A stretch of 64,000 nt of DNA from Pseudomonas cremoris (GCF_014230465.1 NZ_JAAXCY010000009.1:186001-250000), one strand, 5' to 3'. Counted from the first letter of the stretch, positions 20,005 through 31,512 are shown. Numbers and translations: made by a program. The notes: generated from the letters alone by a model not told the origin.

Positions 20005-21669
20005 ATGGCTCAATACGTCTTCACCATGCATCGGCTGGGAAAAGTTGTTCCGCCGAAGCGGGAAATCCTCAAAAATATTTCGCTGTCGTTCTTCCCTGGC
20101 GCCAAGATCGGCGTGCTCGGCCTCAACGGTTCGGGTAAGTCCACGCTGCTGAAAATCATGGCGGGCGTCGACACCGAGTTCGAAGGCGAAGCCCGCCCGA
20201 TGCCGGAGCTGAACATCGGCTACCTGCCCCAGGAACCGATCCTGGATCCGACCAAGACCGTCCGCGAAGTGGTTGAAGAAGCCGTCAGCGTGATCAAGAA
20301 CGCCCAGGCCCGCCTGGACGAGGTCTATGCCGCTTACGCCGAAGAAGATGCCGACTTCGACAAACTGGCTGCCGAACAGGCCAAGCTCGAAGCCATCCTG
20401 CAAGCCGGTGACGGTCACAACCTGGAGCGCCAGCTGGAAGTTGCCGCCGACGCGCTGCGCCTGCCGGCGTGGGACGCCAAGGTCGAACACCTGTCCGGTG
20501 GTGAGAAGCGTCGTGTGGCCCTGTGCCGCCTGCTGCTGTCGGCCCCTGACATGCTGTTGCTCGACGAACCTACCAACCACTTGGACGCCGATTCCGTCGC
20601 CTGGCTGGAACATTTCCTTCACGACTTCCCAGGCACCGTGGTTGCGATCACGCACGACCGGTACTTCCTGGACAACGTTGCTGGCTGGATCCTCGAGCTC
20701 GACCGTGGCGCCGGTATCCCTTACGAGGGCAACTACTCCGGTTGGCTGGAAGCCAAGTCCGACCGTCTGGCCGCTGAATCCAAGCAGCAATCGGCCCACG
20801 AAAAAGCCATGAAGGAAGAACTGGAGTGGGTGCGCAAAGGCGCCAAGGCCCGCCAGTCCAAGTCCAAGGCTCGTCTGCAACGCTTTGAAGAAATGCAATC
20901 GCAGGAATTCCAGAAGCGTTCGGAAACCAACGAGATCTACATCCCGGCCGGCCCGCGCCTGGGTGACAAGGTCATCGAGTTCAAGAACGTTTCCAAAGGC
21001 TATGGCGACCGCGTGCTGATCGACAACCTGTCGTTCTCCATGCCAAAAGGCGCGATCGTCGGCGTTATTGGTGGTAACGGTGCGGGTAAATCCACACTGT
21101 TCCGCATGCTGATGGGCAAGGAAACTCCGGACTCGGGCAGCATCGAGATCGGCGAAACCGTGCAACTGGCCTGTGTCGACCAGAGCCGCGACGACCTCGA
21201 CGGCAGCAAGACTGTGTTCCAGCAGATTTCCGACGGCTCCGACCAGATCCGCATCGGCAACTATGAAATCCCGTCGCGCACCTACGTCGGTCGTTTCAAC
21301 TTCAAGGGCGGCGACCAGCAGAAGTTCGTCAAGGACCTGTCCGGTGGTGAGCGCGGTCGCTTGCACTTGGCCCTGACCCTGAAAGAGGGCGGCAACGTCC
21401 TGCTGCTCGACGAACCGTCCAACGACCTCGACGTTGAAACCCTGCGTTCCCTGGAAGAAGCCCTGTTGGACTTCCCGGGCGCCGCCATTGTGATCTCTCA
21501 CGATCGGTGGTTCCTTGACCGCGTCGCGACCCACATCCTGGCGTACGAAGACGATTCCCAAGCGGTGTTCTTCGAAGGTAACTACACCGAGTACGAAGCG
21601 GACCGTAAAAAGCGTTTGGGCGAAGCTGCTGCTCAGCCGCACCGCGTGCGTCACAAGAAACTGGCCTGA
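20005..21669 (+). CDS. ettA: Energy-dependent translational throttle protein (ABC-F)
   Basis: This ABC-F ATPase binds the ribosomal E site and gates elongation according to the ATP/ADP ratio. The 554-residue protein has two ABC domains. The first has Walker A GLNGSGKST (39-47), signature LSGGEKRR and LDEPTNHLD; the second has Walker A GGNGAGKST, LSGGERGR and LDEPSNDLD. A charged linker (KAMKEELEWVRKGAKARQSK) lies between them. The start MAQYVFTMHRLGKVVPP is the family start; the frame stays open to 19798, but that extension is not EttA-like. Confidence 0.96.
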   Translation: MAQYVFTMHRLGKVVPPKREILKNISLSFFPGAKIGVLGLNGSGKSTLLKIMAGVDTEFEGEARPMPELNIGYLPQEPILDPTKTVREVVEEAVSVIKNAQARLDEVYAAYAEEDADFDKLAAEQAKLEAILQAGDGHNLERQLEVAADALRLPAWDAKVEHLSGGEKRRVALCRLLLSAPDMLLLDEPTNHLDADSVAWLEHFLHDFPGTVVAITHDRYFLDNVAGWILELDRGAGIPYEGNYSGWLEAKSDRLAAESKQQSAHEKAMKEELEWVRKGAKARQSKSKARLQRFEEMQSQEFQKRSETNEIYIPAGPRLGDKVIEFKNVSKGYGDRVLIDNLSFSMPKGAIVGVIGGNGAGKSTLFRMLMGKETPDSGSIEIGETVQLACVDQSRDDLDGSKTVFQQISDGSDQIRIGNYEIPSRTYVGRFNFKGGDQQKFVKDLSGGERGRLHLALTLKEGGNVLLLDEPSNDLDVETLRSLEEALLDFPGAAIVISHDRWFLDRVATHILAYEDDSQAVFFEGNYTEYEADRKKRLGEAAAQPHRVRHKKLA

Positions 21670-21692
21670 TTGGGGTTGGTGGTTTGAAAGAG

Positions 21693-21718
21693 CGGAGCCT
21701 TTGGGCTCCGTTTTTTTT
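21693..21718 (+). terminator. Rho-independent terminator of ettA
   Basis: A CGGAGCC/GGCTCCG stem with a 4-nt loop is followed directly by eight T. Confidence 0.92.
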
Positions 21719-21749
21719 GCGTTTTTTCAGGTGGACCGAGTTGGATTCA

Positions 21750-21831
21750 TTCGCGAGCAAGCCCGCTCCCACATTCGACCGCATTCCAGGGTTGGAACCC
21801 GATCAAATGTGGGAGCGGGCTTGCTCGCGAA
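21750..21831. repeat. REP doublet (REPIN) 4, outward-facing
   Basis: Inverted REP copies lie about 34 nt apart, oriented like REPIN 3, between ettA and gdhA. Confidence 0.95.
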
Positions 21832-21981
21832 AGCGGTTTATCTGTTGGTGCATATCTACAGTTTGAAATCCCTTTTAAGGTGCACAAAACCCCTGCCTTT
21901 CAGGTTTATTTATATCAAATGCACCATTTAAATTCACAAAGGCGACATTTTGCCCTGTCGCAGTGCGGAATGAATTGATAA

Positions 21982-23861
<1,880 letters not shown>

Positions 23862-23931
23862 GGCGTTCTCCCTCTATGGAGTTTGGGCCATGTTCACCGC
23901 GCTTTAGTTTCGATGGATGTCTGAAAGCGAC

Positions 23932-24288
23932 CTATGGCGAGCGATAAGCCCTGGCCGCGTCGCGATCCTTCTCCTGCTGCCAGGCGCGTTCCCGGTCGTC
24001 CCAGTGGTTGTCCTTGTAGTCGCGCAGCTCTTCGTTTTCACGCATGGCTTTGCACTGGCGGAAGCCGTCCTCCCAGCCTTCTGCGTATTCACGGTCTTTC
24101 AGATAGCGCGGCACGTTCTTGCGAAACTCCCCGCTGATCACTCCAGCCGCCTGGCGACCGCTGCTGCAGCCGTCATCAAAACCATCGGCAAAGGCCGGGG
24201 GATAGCCCTTGGCCAACAACTCCTGATGGGTTGATTGGCAACCCGACAACCACACCACCGCACACAGCATTACTGCATACCGCCACAT
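23932..24288 (-). CDS. Predicted lipoprotein of unknown function
   Basis: This 118-residue protein has a lipoprotein signal peptide with lipobox LSGC (lipidated Cys near residue 17), so it should be membrane-anchored outside the cytoplasm. The mature part is highly charged, contains two Cys (DDGCSSGR, FRQCKAM) that could form a disulfide, and has GF(A/R) repeats (FADGFDDG, WEDGFRQ). I do not recognise a named family. It is read in the same direction as the Gre-like gene, 70 nt upstream of it. Confidence 0.75.
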   Translation of the reverse strand: MWRYAVMLCAVVWLSGCQSTHQELLAKGYPPAFADGFDDGCSSGRQAAGVISGEFRKNVPRYLKDREYAEGWEDGFRQCKAMRENEELRDYKDNHWDDRERAWQQEKDRDAARAYRSP

Positions 24289-24435
24289 TGCTTGCTCCCT
24301 GGCCGGTCACCGGCTGATGGGGAGAAGTCTAGTTTGGGATTTGTCGGGGCGGTGTGAAAGGGAGGTGAGAATGGTGTTGGCGCTATGTCCCAATCGCACG
24401 GATGATGCGCTGGAGCCGGATAAATGCAGACCCAA

Positions 24436-24524
24436 TGTGGGAGCGGGCTTGCTCGCGAATGCGTTGTGTCAGTTATAGATGTTCCAACTGAACCACCGCA
24501 TTCGCGAGCAAGCCCGCTCCCACA
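24436..24524. repeat. REP doublet (REPIN) 5
   Basis: Inward-facing inverted REP copies lie about 41 nt apart, immediately downstream of the HsdR-N-type gene. Confidence 0.95.
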
Positions 24525-24555
24525 TTTTGGATTTGTGCTGAGTTTTAGAGTCGGG

Positions 24556-25641
24556 TCACGCGTAATAACCCACTGTTTTTTTCAATTGATCCGCGTACTC
24601 GTAAATCTCATCGATAGATGCGATTGCATGCCGGGTTTCATTTTTTTCCTCGTCGAATATTCCGAGGTATTTCTGACTGCGATTGAAGTGAAGACGGCAA
24701 ATCGGTTTGCGGTTGTTATCGTCCAGTAATATCCCAAAATAGCTTTGTGTATCTCGCTGGACGATCCGCTTAGCATCAACCACTGATCGAACCAAAGCCC
24801 GAACAATGTGGTAACCCTCTAGTTCCTCAAGCGTTGTCACAACCTTGTCTTCTGACTCGTCGCGGTATTGCGAATCTTCATTTGCGCCGGTCGTTGAAGG
24901 TATCAACGCTATCGTTGGCTGGACCGCTCCACTCATGGCCGACTTAAGCCGATCGTTGATCTGGTCGTTCAGAAACTGGGCTAAAGCCTTTCGGGTCAGT
25001 TCAAAAAATTGCTCCCGCACTTTTTGCGTAATCACACCTTCGTAAACACGAGAGGCGAAAAATTTTACGAAGTCATCTTCTGGCTTACTGACCTGAGTGC
25101 CGATGAGCTTTTTGAGTTGGCTGACGTATTTCAGCTCTCCGGCTGCATTGATGATGGAGTCAACATCGAACGCCGACTTGGTGAGTTTGATCAGCTCCGG
25201 TACGGAGTACTCATCAATGTCTAACAGGTCCAATTCCAGAAATGGCTTTTCATCCATTTTGTTGGGGGCATCCAAGTCAGTAAAAAAACGATAGACCTGA
25301 CCGTTGGTGAGAATCGAAATTCGTGCGCTAGTGACGTGGAAGTATCGAAAAAGCTGAGAGGCATGGTTGATGCTCAGTGATTCGCCGATCTTTTTGCATT
25401 CGATGAGTATTTGAACTTCGCCGTCTTTCATTATCGCGTAGTCGATCTTTTCGCCCTTTTTAGTCCCAACGTCACAGACGAATTCAGGCATCACTTCTTG
25501 GGGGTCGAACACGTCGTAACCCAGTACCGTGTTGATGAACGGCATTACAAATGCGTTTTTTGTAGCTTCTTCTGTTTGGATGGCAGGGCCTTGCAACCGA
25601 ACTTTTGCTGCCAGGCTAGTGAGCTTTTCGAAAAAATCCAT
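24556..25641 (-). CDS. Standalone HsdR N-terminal-type nuclease-domain protein
   Basis: This 361-residue protein has an N-terminal region resembling the nuclease domain of type I restriction HsdR subunits. A PD-(D/E)XK core is readable: D67 in GEKIDYAI, then E81-x-K83 in QILIECKK. No helicase motor, hsdM or hsdS is nearby, so it is not a full type I system. The remainder (about 150-361) is helical with a charged linker. A GAGG site precedes the ATG. The gene is AT-richer than its neighbours and is followed by 206 AT-rich bases, suggesting acquisition. Defence or phage-related nuclease function is inference. Confidence 0.78.
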   Translation of the reverse strand: MDFFEKLTSLAAKVRLQGPAIQTEEATKNAFVMPFINTVLGYDVFDPQEVMPEFVCDVGTKKGEKIDYAIMKDGEVQILIECKKIGESLSINHASQLFRYFHVTSARISILTNGQVYRFFTDLDAPNKMDEKPFLELDLLDIDEYSVPELIKLTKSAFDVDSIINAAGELKYVSQLKKLIGTQVSKPEDDFVKFFASRVYEGVITQKVREQFFELTRKALAQFLNDQINDRLKSAMSGAVQPTIALIPSTTGANEDSQYRDESEDKVVTTLEELEGYHIVRALVRSVVDAKRIVQRDTQSYFGILLDDNNRKPICRLHFNRSQKYLGIFDEEKNETRHAIASIDEIYEYADQLKKTVGYYA

Positions 25642-25847
25642 AGTAAGCCTCTACCTATTCAGATCCGTGTATAGACATGGTGGCAATTTGACTGCCACTC
25701 GAGACTAGACACAAATCCCCATAAAGCGAGGCTTGATCGGGACAAGTTTTTTGCTACAAAAAAAGCTAAAAACCGTTCAATATTTCCTGCTTATTAATCA
25801 GTGGCTTGAGTCGGCCATTTGGTTTTCTAACTCGGCAAATAAATTTG

Positions 25848-26156
25848 TTAATTTTTAGGGCTAGTTTGGGTGAGCTCTGCGTGCTCCGCCAACTCCAGCT
25901 GGATAAACGCCGCAATCATCGCGCGGTACACCTGCTCGGTGACATCCGGATTGGCGCCCACCGAATGGGACAAGTCCCGCACTTTGGCGATCACTTGTTC
26001 GACGCGCTGCGGTGCCTTGACGCTATCGGTGTCTTTTTTGAAGCAAGCAGCCTGGGAGACGAATTGGCCGCGCTCCGCCAGCAGGGTGACGATTTGCTGG
26101 TCGAGGCGGTCGATGTTGCTACGGACCTCTTCGAGGGTGGTGCAGGTAACGGCCAT
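25848..26156 (-). CDS. Chorismate mutase, AroQ class
   Basis: This 102-residue all-helical protein matches the AroQ fold: an N-terminal Arg and RSNIDRLDQQIVTLLAER helix, a mid Lys/Arg (FKKDTDSVKAPQRVEQVI) and a C-terminal helix with Gln (FIQLELAE). It would convert chorismate to prephenate. PchB-type isochorismate pyruvate lyases share this fold, so exact chemistry is not certain. The ATG at 26156 follows AAGGAG with a 10-nt spacer; an in-frame start 15 codons upstream has no better site. Confidence 0.85.
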   Translation of the reverse strand: MAVTCTTLEEVRSNIDRLDQQIVTLLAERGQFVSQAACFKKDTDSVKAPQRVEQVIAKVRDLSHSVGANPDVTEQVYRAMIAAFIQLELAEHAELTQTSPKN

Positions 26157-26201
26157 GTTGGTTGAGCTCCTTGAGATTAAACTGACTAGAAACGGACTCA
26201 A

Positions 26202-26290
26202 TGTGGGAGCGGGCTTGCTCGCGAATACGGTGTGTCAGTCAATGCATCTGCTACTGAACCACCGCATTCGCGAGCAAGCCCGCTCCCACA
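26202..26290. repeat. REP doublet (REPIN) 6
   Basis: Inward-facing inverted REP copies lie about 41 nt apart. This is the last REP seen in the window; none was found from here to 64 kb by eye. Confidence 0.95.
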
Positions 26291-26313
26291 TTCTGGTCTT
26301 TGTCCGGCTTTAG

Positions 26314-28167
26314 CTAGTAGTGATACCACTTCACTTCAAGCATCACTTCATTCACCGGTGTGGACAGGTGGCTGTACTCGCGCTGCGCACTCAGCCGCAA
26401 GCCCAGGTTACGTGACAACTCCCACTGCTGGTTCAGGCTGAGACTACGGCGCACTTCGCCATTGGTGAAGAAGTCACCCTTGGCCTCCAGGCTCAGATTG
26501 CCCAGTGGATTTTTCCATAGCACACCCGTATTGAACCCGGCAGCCGGTGAGATGGCTTCGCTGAAGTCGTTGTTGTGTTCCACGCGCACGGTGCCGAGGG
26601 CGAAGCCGAGCATGTCGTCGCTCAACTGCCAGGTGCCGCCGGCGCCGCCGTTGACGTGGGCCACCAGGGTTTCATCGTCGTGTTTGCCCGGTACGCGCTC
26701 CAGGCCGCCGGTGACTTGCCATGACCAGGGTTGCAGCAAGGCGTTACGCGGGGTCAGGGAGCGGATGGTGGCCAGGTCCAGTTGTTGCAGTTGCCAGTGG
26801 TTGCCTTCGTACTGGCGCAGCTTCATTTGCAAAATTTCGATCTGCGCGCCGAGGGGGAAACCTTCGGCGTTGTCATTCAGGTCGTGGTAGGCCATGCGCA
26901 GGCCGTACTCGCCGTAGGCCTTGTCGCCACGGGTGCCGATGCCGGCTTGCCAGGTGCGTGATTCGTGGCCGTCTTCCGGCAGGCCTGGGCGCTCGATGTT
27001 CAGGTCGGGCGCCGGGTTCTGGTTGATGGCGCGCAGCAGTTCGAAGCTGCGTTGGGAGCGCGCGGGGTCGCGCTCCAGGCCATTGGCACGGTAGCGGCCC
27101 AGGCGATAGGCCGCATCGATGATCAGGGCCTGGCGCTCGCGTGGCAGGGCCTTGAACGCAGGTTCCTGCAGTTGCTTCTGGTCGTCGCTGACTTTCAGCA
27201 CCCATTGTTGCTCGTCGCTGTTCAGCGGCTTGGCGCGTTCCAGCAGCTCGCGTTCGCGGGAAGGGCGGTAGTCGATTTTTTCCACCAAACCGGCCTCTTT
27301 CACCGCCTTGACCGTATCGGTCGGAATGGCGGTCAGCGGGAATTGTTCGGTCAGGCGCAGGCCAGGGCGCGCGACTTGCAGCAGTTCCAGCAGGCGATAG
27401 GAGCAGTTTTCGTCAAAGAAGAAGTAGTCGAACTGGATCTGCTTGAGTTCCCAAACATGCTCCACCATGCGCTCGGTCTCGACCTGGGTGAGGTTGAGGC
27501 GGTATTCCCACAGGTCGCGGTTTTCGAGGCTGCGGTATTCGGAGAGTTTTTCCTGGTAGGGCACCAGGGCGAACAGGCCGGGATAGCCGCCCATCAAACC
27601 CTTCCAGGCATAGAGAATGCTGTTGTCGGAGCCTTCGATATAGGCGCCGAAGTTGATCGCGTAGCTGAGCAGGGCGGTGTTGTTGCTCTGCACATCCGCC
27701 TGGTCGATGCGCAGCAGGGTATGGCCGAACATCGACGACGGGCTGTTGAGGTAGGCCGCCGGGAAAATCATCACCGCACTATGGGGCGCGACGTCCTTGA
27801 ACCATTGCTTGAATTCTTTGCAGTCCACGGCAGGCAGGTCGGTCAGGTGCAACTGATCCTTGAGCCAGCGGGTACGTGCGGGGTAGACGCATTGGGCGTG
27901 TTGTTCGCCCAGGCTGGCCGGAGCATACAGTGCTTCAACGGTGGCCTTGAGTTCGGCGTCCGGGTGGTGGGCGCCATCGGGCGCGAGGAAGAACTTTTTG
28001 TCGCTGACATAGCTGCGCCAGCCGCTGATCTTGCCGGCCTCGTAATGGCCCAGGGAAAGCCAGAACGGATCGTTGGCCAGTTGCTGCAAACGTTGATCAT
28101 CAATATGCGGCGCCGCATACAGCGGGGCGCAGGCGAAGAGTGCCATCCAGGCAAAGCGTTTGAGCAT
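26314..28167 (-). CDS. DUF4105 (Lnb N-terminal-like) periplasmic/outer-membrane protein
   Basis: This 617-residue protein begins with a Sec signal peptide (ends near APLYAA, residue 19). The central DUF4105 region carries H149 in SSMFGHTLLRID and C255 in FDENCSYRLLELL, the His/Cys pair expected of the NlpC/P60-like fold that DUF4105 shares with lipoprotein N-acyltransferase Lnb. The C-terminal third (about 400-617) has alternating beta segments that may form an outer-membrane barrel. Enzymatic role is inferred from the family and not known for this Pseudomonas protein. A DUF3015 gene is read in the same direction just upstream. Confidence 0.8.
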   Translation of the reverse strand: MLKRFAWMALFACAPLYAAPHIDDQRLQQLANDPFWLSLGHYEAGKISGWRSYVSDKKFFLAPDGAHHPDAELKATVEALYAPASLGEQHAQCVYPARTRWLKDQLHLTDLPAVDCKEFKQWFKDVAPHSAVMIFPAAYLNSPSSMFGHTLLRIDQADVQSNNTALLSYAINFGAYIEGSDNSILYAWKGLMGGYPGLFALVPYQEKLSEYRSLENRDLWEYRLNLTQVETERMVEHVWELKQIQFDYFFFDENCSYRLLELLQVARPGLRLTEQFPLTAIPTDTVKAVKEAGLVEKIDYRPSRERELLERAKPLNSDEQQWVLKVSDDQKQLQEPAFKALPRERQALIIDAAYRLGRYRANGLERDPARSQRSFELLRAINQNPAPDLNIERPGLPEDGHESRTWQAGIGTRGDKAYGEYGLRMAYHDLNDNAEGFPLGAQIEILQMKLRQYEGNHWQLQQLDLATIRSLTPRNALLQPWSWQVTGGLERVPGKHDDETLVAHVNGGAGGTWQLSDDMLGFALGTVRVEHNNDFSEAISPAAGFNTGVLWKNPLGNLSLEAKGDFFTNGEVRRSLSLNQQWELSRNLGLRLSAQREYSHLSTPVNEVMLEVKWYHY

Positions 28168-28216
28168 AGGGGCAACTTAAGTCGGAAAAAGTGAGACCCA
28201 AAGGGGAGGCGGGTCC

Positions 28217-28248
28217 AAAAAACGCCCGCGCCTCGAAGGACGCGGGCG
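28217..28248 (-). terminator. Terminator of the DUF3015 gene
   Basis: On the - strand an 8-bp CGCCCGCG/CGCGGGCG stem is followed by six T, just past the DUF3015 stop codon. It also separates that gene from the DUF4105 gene. Confidence 0.85.
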
Positions 28249-28256
28249 GGTCGAGC

Positions 28257-28745
28257 TTAAGCTTGGGTTGCGTACTTCGCCAAGCGGGCATCGCTTTTCA
28301 GTACCGCCAGGGTGTTGTTGTGCACATCGTCTGCGGTCACGTCAGCCTTGCTGAAGATTTGCTGGAAGTGTTCGTGGGTCACGGCAGCAAAGTGCTCGCG
28401 ATCTTCTGGAGCCACGCCCAGTACCACGGCATAGGTGGTCAGCGCTTCGCCATTGCCCTTGGCCATGTCTTCGGACAGCTCGTTCATCATGCCATTCATG
28501 GCAATCCAGGACTTGCCGCCGTAGGTCAGGGCGCTGTTGGTGCTGCAACCATTGGTGCCCGAGGTCATGCCGAAGGTGGCGTTACCCGAAGTGCCGTTGG
28601 TGGTGGAAGCCAGGAAGTGAGCCGGAGTACCGCGCTGGCCTTCGAACAACATGTTGCCCCAACCGCAGTTCGGGCCACCTGGTGCTTCTGCCATTGCATT
28701 GAGGGAGACGACGGTGAAGAGAGTACCGAGAAGGATCCGTTTCAT
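28257..28745 (-). CDS. DUF3015 family secreted protein
   Basis: This 162-residue protein has a signal peptide (MKRILLGTLFTVVSLNAMAE). The mature protein opens with GGPNCGWGNMLFEGQRGT and FGMTSGTNGCS, the conserved block of DUF3015, with two Cys likely disulfide-bonded. Its function is unknown; periplasmic location is predicted. It is separated from the DUF4105 gene by a strong terminator, so the two probably have separate promoters. Confidence 0.85.
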   Translation of the reverse strand: MKRILLGTLFTVVSLNAMAEAPGGPNCGWGNMLFEGQRGTPAHFLASTTNGTSGNATFGMTSGTNGCSTNSALTYGGKSWIAMNGMMNELSEDMAKGNGEALTTYAVVLGVAPEDREHFAAVTHEHFQQIFSKADVTADDVHNNTLAVLKSDARLAKYATQA

Positions 28746-29013
28746 AGCTTTGTTCTCTTTGTGTGCAAACCAATGGACAAGGGTTCAGGCGCGTCGCAGC
28801 GCCCTGAGGGATCGGTTATTAGTCCAACCCGCGCAGTTTGGAGTTTAGGCATGTTCCTGGGGTTCCGTTATTTTTTATAAAACAATCAGAGATTTCGCGT
28901 TTTTTATTTGGGACCTGTTCCGTGTCCACGCTTTCCCAACAACGCGCCTTGCCAGAGCGCGCAACCGGGAGCCAGAATGCCGTCATCTGCCCCGCCTGAT
29001 GTAAGGAAGCCCG

Positions 29014-31452
29014 ATGCCTGATCCTGTTGCTGCCAGCTTGCGTCTAGCGCCCGAAGCGCTGACTCGCCCTTTCTCCGCTGAACAGTTCAGCTTCTCGACC
29101 ACCAATGATTTGGAGCCCTTTCGCGGTGTGCTTGGCCAGGAACGTGCGGTTGAAGCGTTGCAGTTCGGTGTGGCAATGCCGCGCCCCGGTTACAACGTGT
29201 TTGTCATGGGCGAGCCGGGTACCGGTCGCTTTTCGTTCGTCAAACGCTACCTGAAGGCTGAGGGTAAACGCCTGCAGACCCCTGCGGATTGGGTCTACGT
29301 GAATAATTTCGATGAGCCTCGCGAACCGCGCGCACTGGAATTGCCAGGCGGCGGCGCGGCGGCGTTCATCAGCGACATCAACGGCTTGGTGGATAACCTG
29401 GTTGCCACCTTTCCGGCGGTCTTCGAACACCCCACTTACCAGCAACGCAAAAGCGCCATCGACCGCGCGTTCAACCAGCGCTACGACAAAGCCCTGGACG
29501 TGATCGAGCGCCTGGCCTTGGAAAAGGACGTGGCGCTGTACCGCGACAGCACCAACATCGCGTTTACCCCGATGCTCGACGGCAAGGCGCTGGACGAGGC
29601 TGAGTTCTCGCAACTGCCGGAAGCCGACCGCGAGCGCTTCCACACGGATATCTCCGAGCTGGAAGAACGCCTGAACGAAGAACTGGCCAGCCTGCCGCAG
29701 TGGAAGCGTGAGTCGAACAACCAACTGCGTCAGTTCAACGAAGAAACCATCACCCTGGCCCTGCAGCCTTTGCTTGCACCGCTGTCGGAAAAGTACGCGG
29801 AAAACGCGGCTGTCTGCGGTTACCTGCAAGCCATGCAGGTGTATTTGCTCAAGACGGTGGTCGAGCAATTGGTGGACGACGCCAAGACCGACGCCCAGGC
29901 GCGCAAGCTGCTGGAAGAGCAATATTGCCCAAGCCTGGTAGTCGGCCACCCGGTCAACGGTGGTGCACCCGTAGTGTTTGAACCGCACCCGACCTACGAC
30001 AACCTGTTCGGCCGTATCGAATACAGCACCGACCAAGGCGCGCTGTACACCACGTATCGCCAGTTACGTCCGGGCGCGTTGCACCGTGCCAATGGCGGCT
30101 TTCTGATCCTGGAAGCCGAGAAAATGCTCGGTGAACCGTTTGTGTGGGACGCTCTCAAGCGTTCCCTGCAGTCGCGCAAATTGAAGATGGAGTCGCCGTT
30201 GGGCGAGCTGGGCCGTCTGGCCACGGTGACCCTCAACCCGCAGATGATCCCGTTGCAGGTCAAGGTGATCATCATCGGTTCGCGCCAGTTGTACTACGCG
30301 TTGCAGGATGCCGATCCGGACTTCCAGGAAATGTTCCGCGTGCTGGTGGACTTCGACGAAGACATCCCGATGGTGGACGAAAGCCTGGAGCAGTTCGCCC
30401 AGTTGCTCAAAACCCGTACGTCGGAAGAAGGCATGGCGCCGCTGACCTCGGACGCGGTGGCACGCCTGGCGACATACAGTGCGCGGCTGGCGGAGCACCA
30501 AGGCCGTTTGTCGGCGCGCATTGGTGATTTGTTCCAGCTGGTCAGCGAGGCGGACTTCATTCGTCACCTGGCCGGCGATGAGATGACCGATGCGGGTCAC
30601 ATCGAACGAGCGCTCAAGGCCAAGGCCACGCGCACCGGGCGGGTGTCGGCGCGGATCCTGGACGACATGCTCGCCGGGGTCATCCTGATCGACACCGCCG
30701 GCGCCGCAGTCGGCAAGTGCAACGGGCTGACGGTATTGGAAGTCGGTGACTCGGCCTTTGGTGTACCGGCGCGGATTTCCGCCACGGTGTACCCGGGCGG
30801 CAGCGGTATCGTCGACATTGAACGCGAGGTCAACCTCGGCCAGCCGATTCACTCCAAGGGTGTGATGATCCTCACCGGTTACCTGGGCAGCCGTTATGCG
30901 CAGGAATTCCCGCTGGCGATCTCGGCGAGTATCGCGCTGGAGCAGTCCTACGGTTATGTGGACGGTGACAGCGCGTCCCTCGGCGAGGCGTGCACCCTGA
31001 TCTCGGCCCTGTCAAAAACGCCGCTCAAGCAGTGTTTTGCGATCACCGGCTCGATCAACCAGTTTGGTGAAGTGCAGGCGGTGGGCGGGGTCAACGAGAA
31101 GATCGAAGGCTTCTTCCGTCTCTGTGAAGCCCGCGGTTTGACGGGTGAGCAGGGGGCGATCATTCCCCAGGCCAACGTTGCCACGTTGATGCTGGATGAG
31201 AAGGTGCTGCAGGCCGTGCGTGCCGGGCAGTTCCATATCTACGCGGTGCGCCAGGCGGACGAGGCGTTGAGCCTGCTGGTGGGCGAGCCGGCGGGTGAAC
31301 CGGATGCCGAAGGGCAATTCCCGGAAGGCTCCGTCAACGCGCGCGTGGTTGAGCGTTTGCGGGTCATTGCGGAGATGATCAGCGAAGAAGACTTGAAGGA
31401 AGCGGAGAAGGAACTTGCGCAGCAAGCGCTGGCCGAGGCCAAACCCACCTGA
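29014..31452 (+). CDS. Lon-family (YcbZ/LonB-like) protease with degenerate P-loop
   Basis: This 812-residue Lon-like protease has an N-terminal AAA-type region, a helical middle and a C-terminal Lon proteolytic domain. The Ser-Lys dyad is intact: S653 (DGDSASLGE) and K696 (GGVNEKIEG). The Walker A reads GEPGTGRFS (66-74): the P-loop Lys is replaced by Arg72, a feature of the YcbZ group, so ATP hydrolysis may be weak or absent. By position it corresponds to P. aeruginosa PA4576, as I recall. It is followed by a 13-bp inverted repeat and a small hypothetical gene. Confidence 0.9.
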   Translation: MPDPVAASLRLAPEALTRPFSAEQFSFSTTNDLEPFRGVLGQERAVEALQFGVAMPRPGYNVFVMGEPGTGRFSFVKRYLKAEGKRLQTPADWVYVNNFDEPREPRALELPGGGAAAFISDINGLVDNLVATFPAVFEHPTYQQRKSAIDRAFNQRYDKALDVIERLALEKDVALYRDSTNIAFTPMLDGKALDEAEFSQLPEADRERFHTDISELEERLNEELASLPQWKRESNNQLRQFNEETITLALQPLLAPLSEKYAENAAVCGYLQAMQVYLLKTVVEQLVDDAKTDAQARKLLEEQYCPSLVVGHPVNGGAPVVFEPHPTYDNLFGRIEYSTDQGALYTTYRQLRPGALHRANGGFLILEAEKMLGEPFVWDALKRSLQSRKLKMESPLGELGRLATVTLNPQMIPLQVKVIIIGSRQLYYALQDADPDFQEMFRVLVDFDEDIPMVDESLEQFAQLLKTRTSEEGMAPLTSDAVARLATYSARLAEHQGRLSARIGDLFQLVSEADFIRHLAGDEMTDAGHIERALKAKATRTGRVSARILDDMLAGVILIDTAGAAVGKCNGLTVLEVGDSAFGVPARISATVYPGGSGIVDIEREVNLGQPIHSKGVMILTGYLGSRYAQEFPLAISASIALEQSYGYVDGDSASLGEACTLISALSKTPLKQCFAITGSINQFGEVQAVGGVNEKIEGFFRLCEARGLTGEQGAIIPQANVATLMLDEKVLQAVRAGQFHIYAVRQADEALSLLVGEPAGEPDAEGQFPEGSVNARVVERLRVIAEMISEEDLKEAEKELAQQALAEAKPT

Positions 31453-31480
31453 AGACGGTTTGTCATGAAATTGACTCGGG

Positions 31481-31512
31481 CTGTAGGGACCAACGCCCGT
31501 TGGTCCCTACAG
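31481..31512. terminator. Strong hairpin after the Lon-like gene
   Basis: CTGTAGGGACCAA and TTGGTCCCTACAG form a perfect 13-bp stem around a 6-nt loop. There is no immediate T-run, so it may be an RNA-stability hairpin or a weak terminator rather than a canonical one. Confidence 0.6.

Noticed and set aside
19981..21654. 557-codon - strand frame opposite ettA
   Set aside because: It mirrors ettA codon by codon, has no ribosome site and no recognisable domain.
26965..28194. 409-codon + strand frame opposite the DUF4105 gene
   Set aside because: The - strand gene has a signal peptide and family motifs; the + frame has none.
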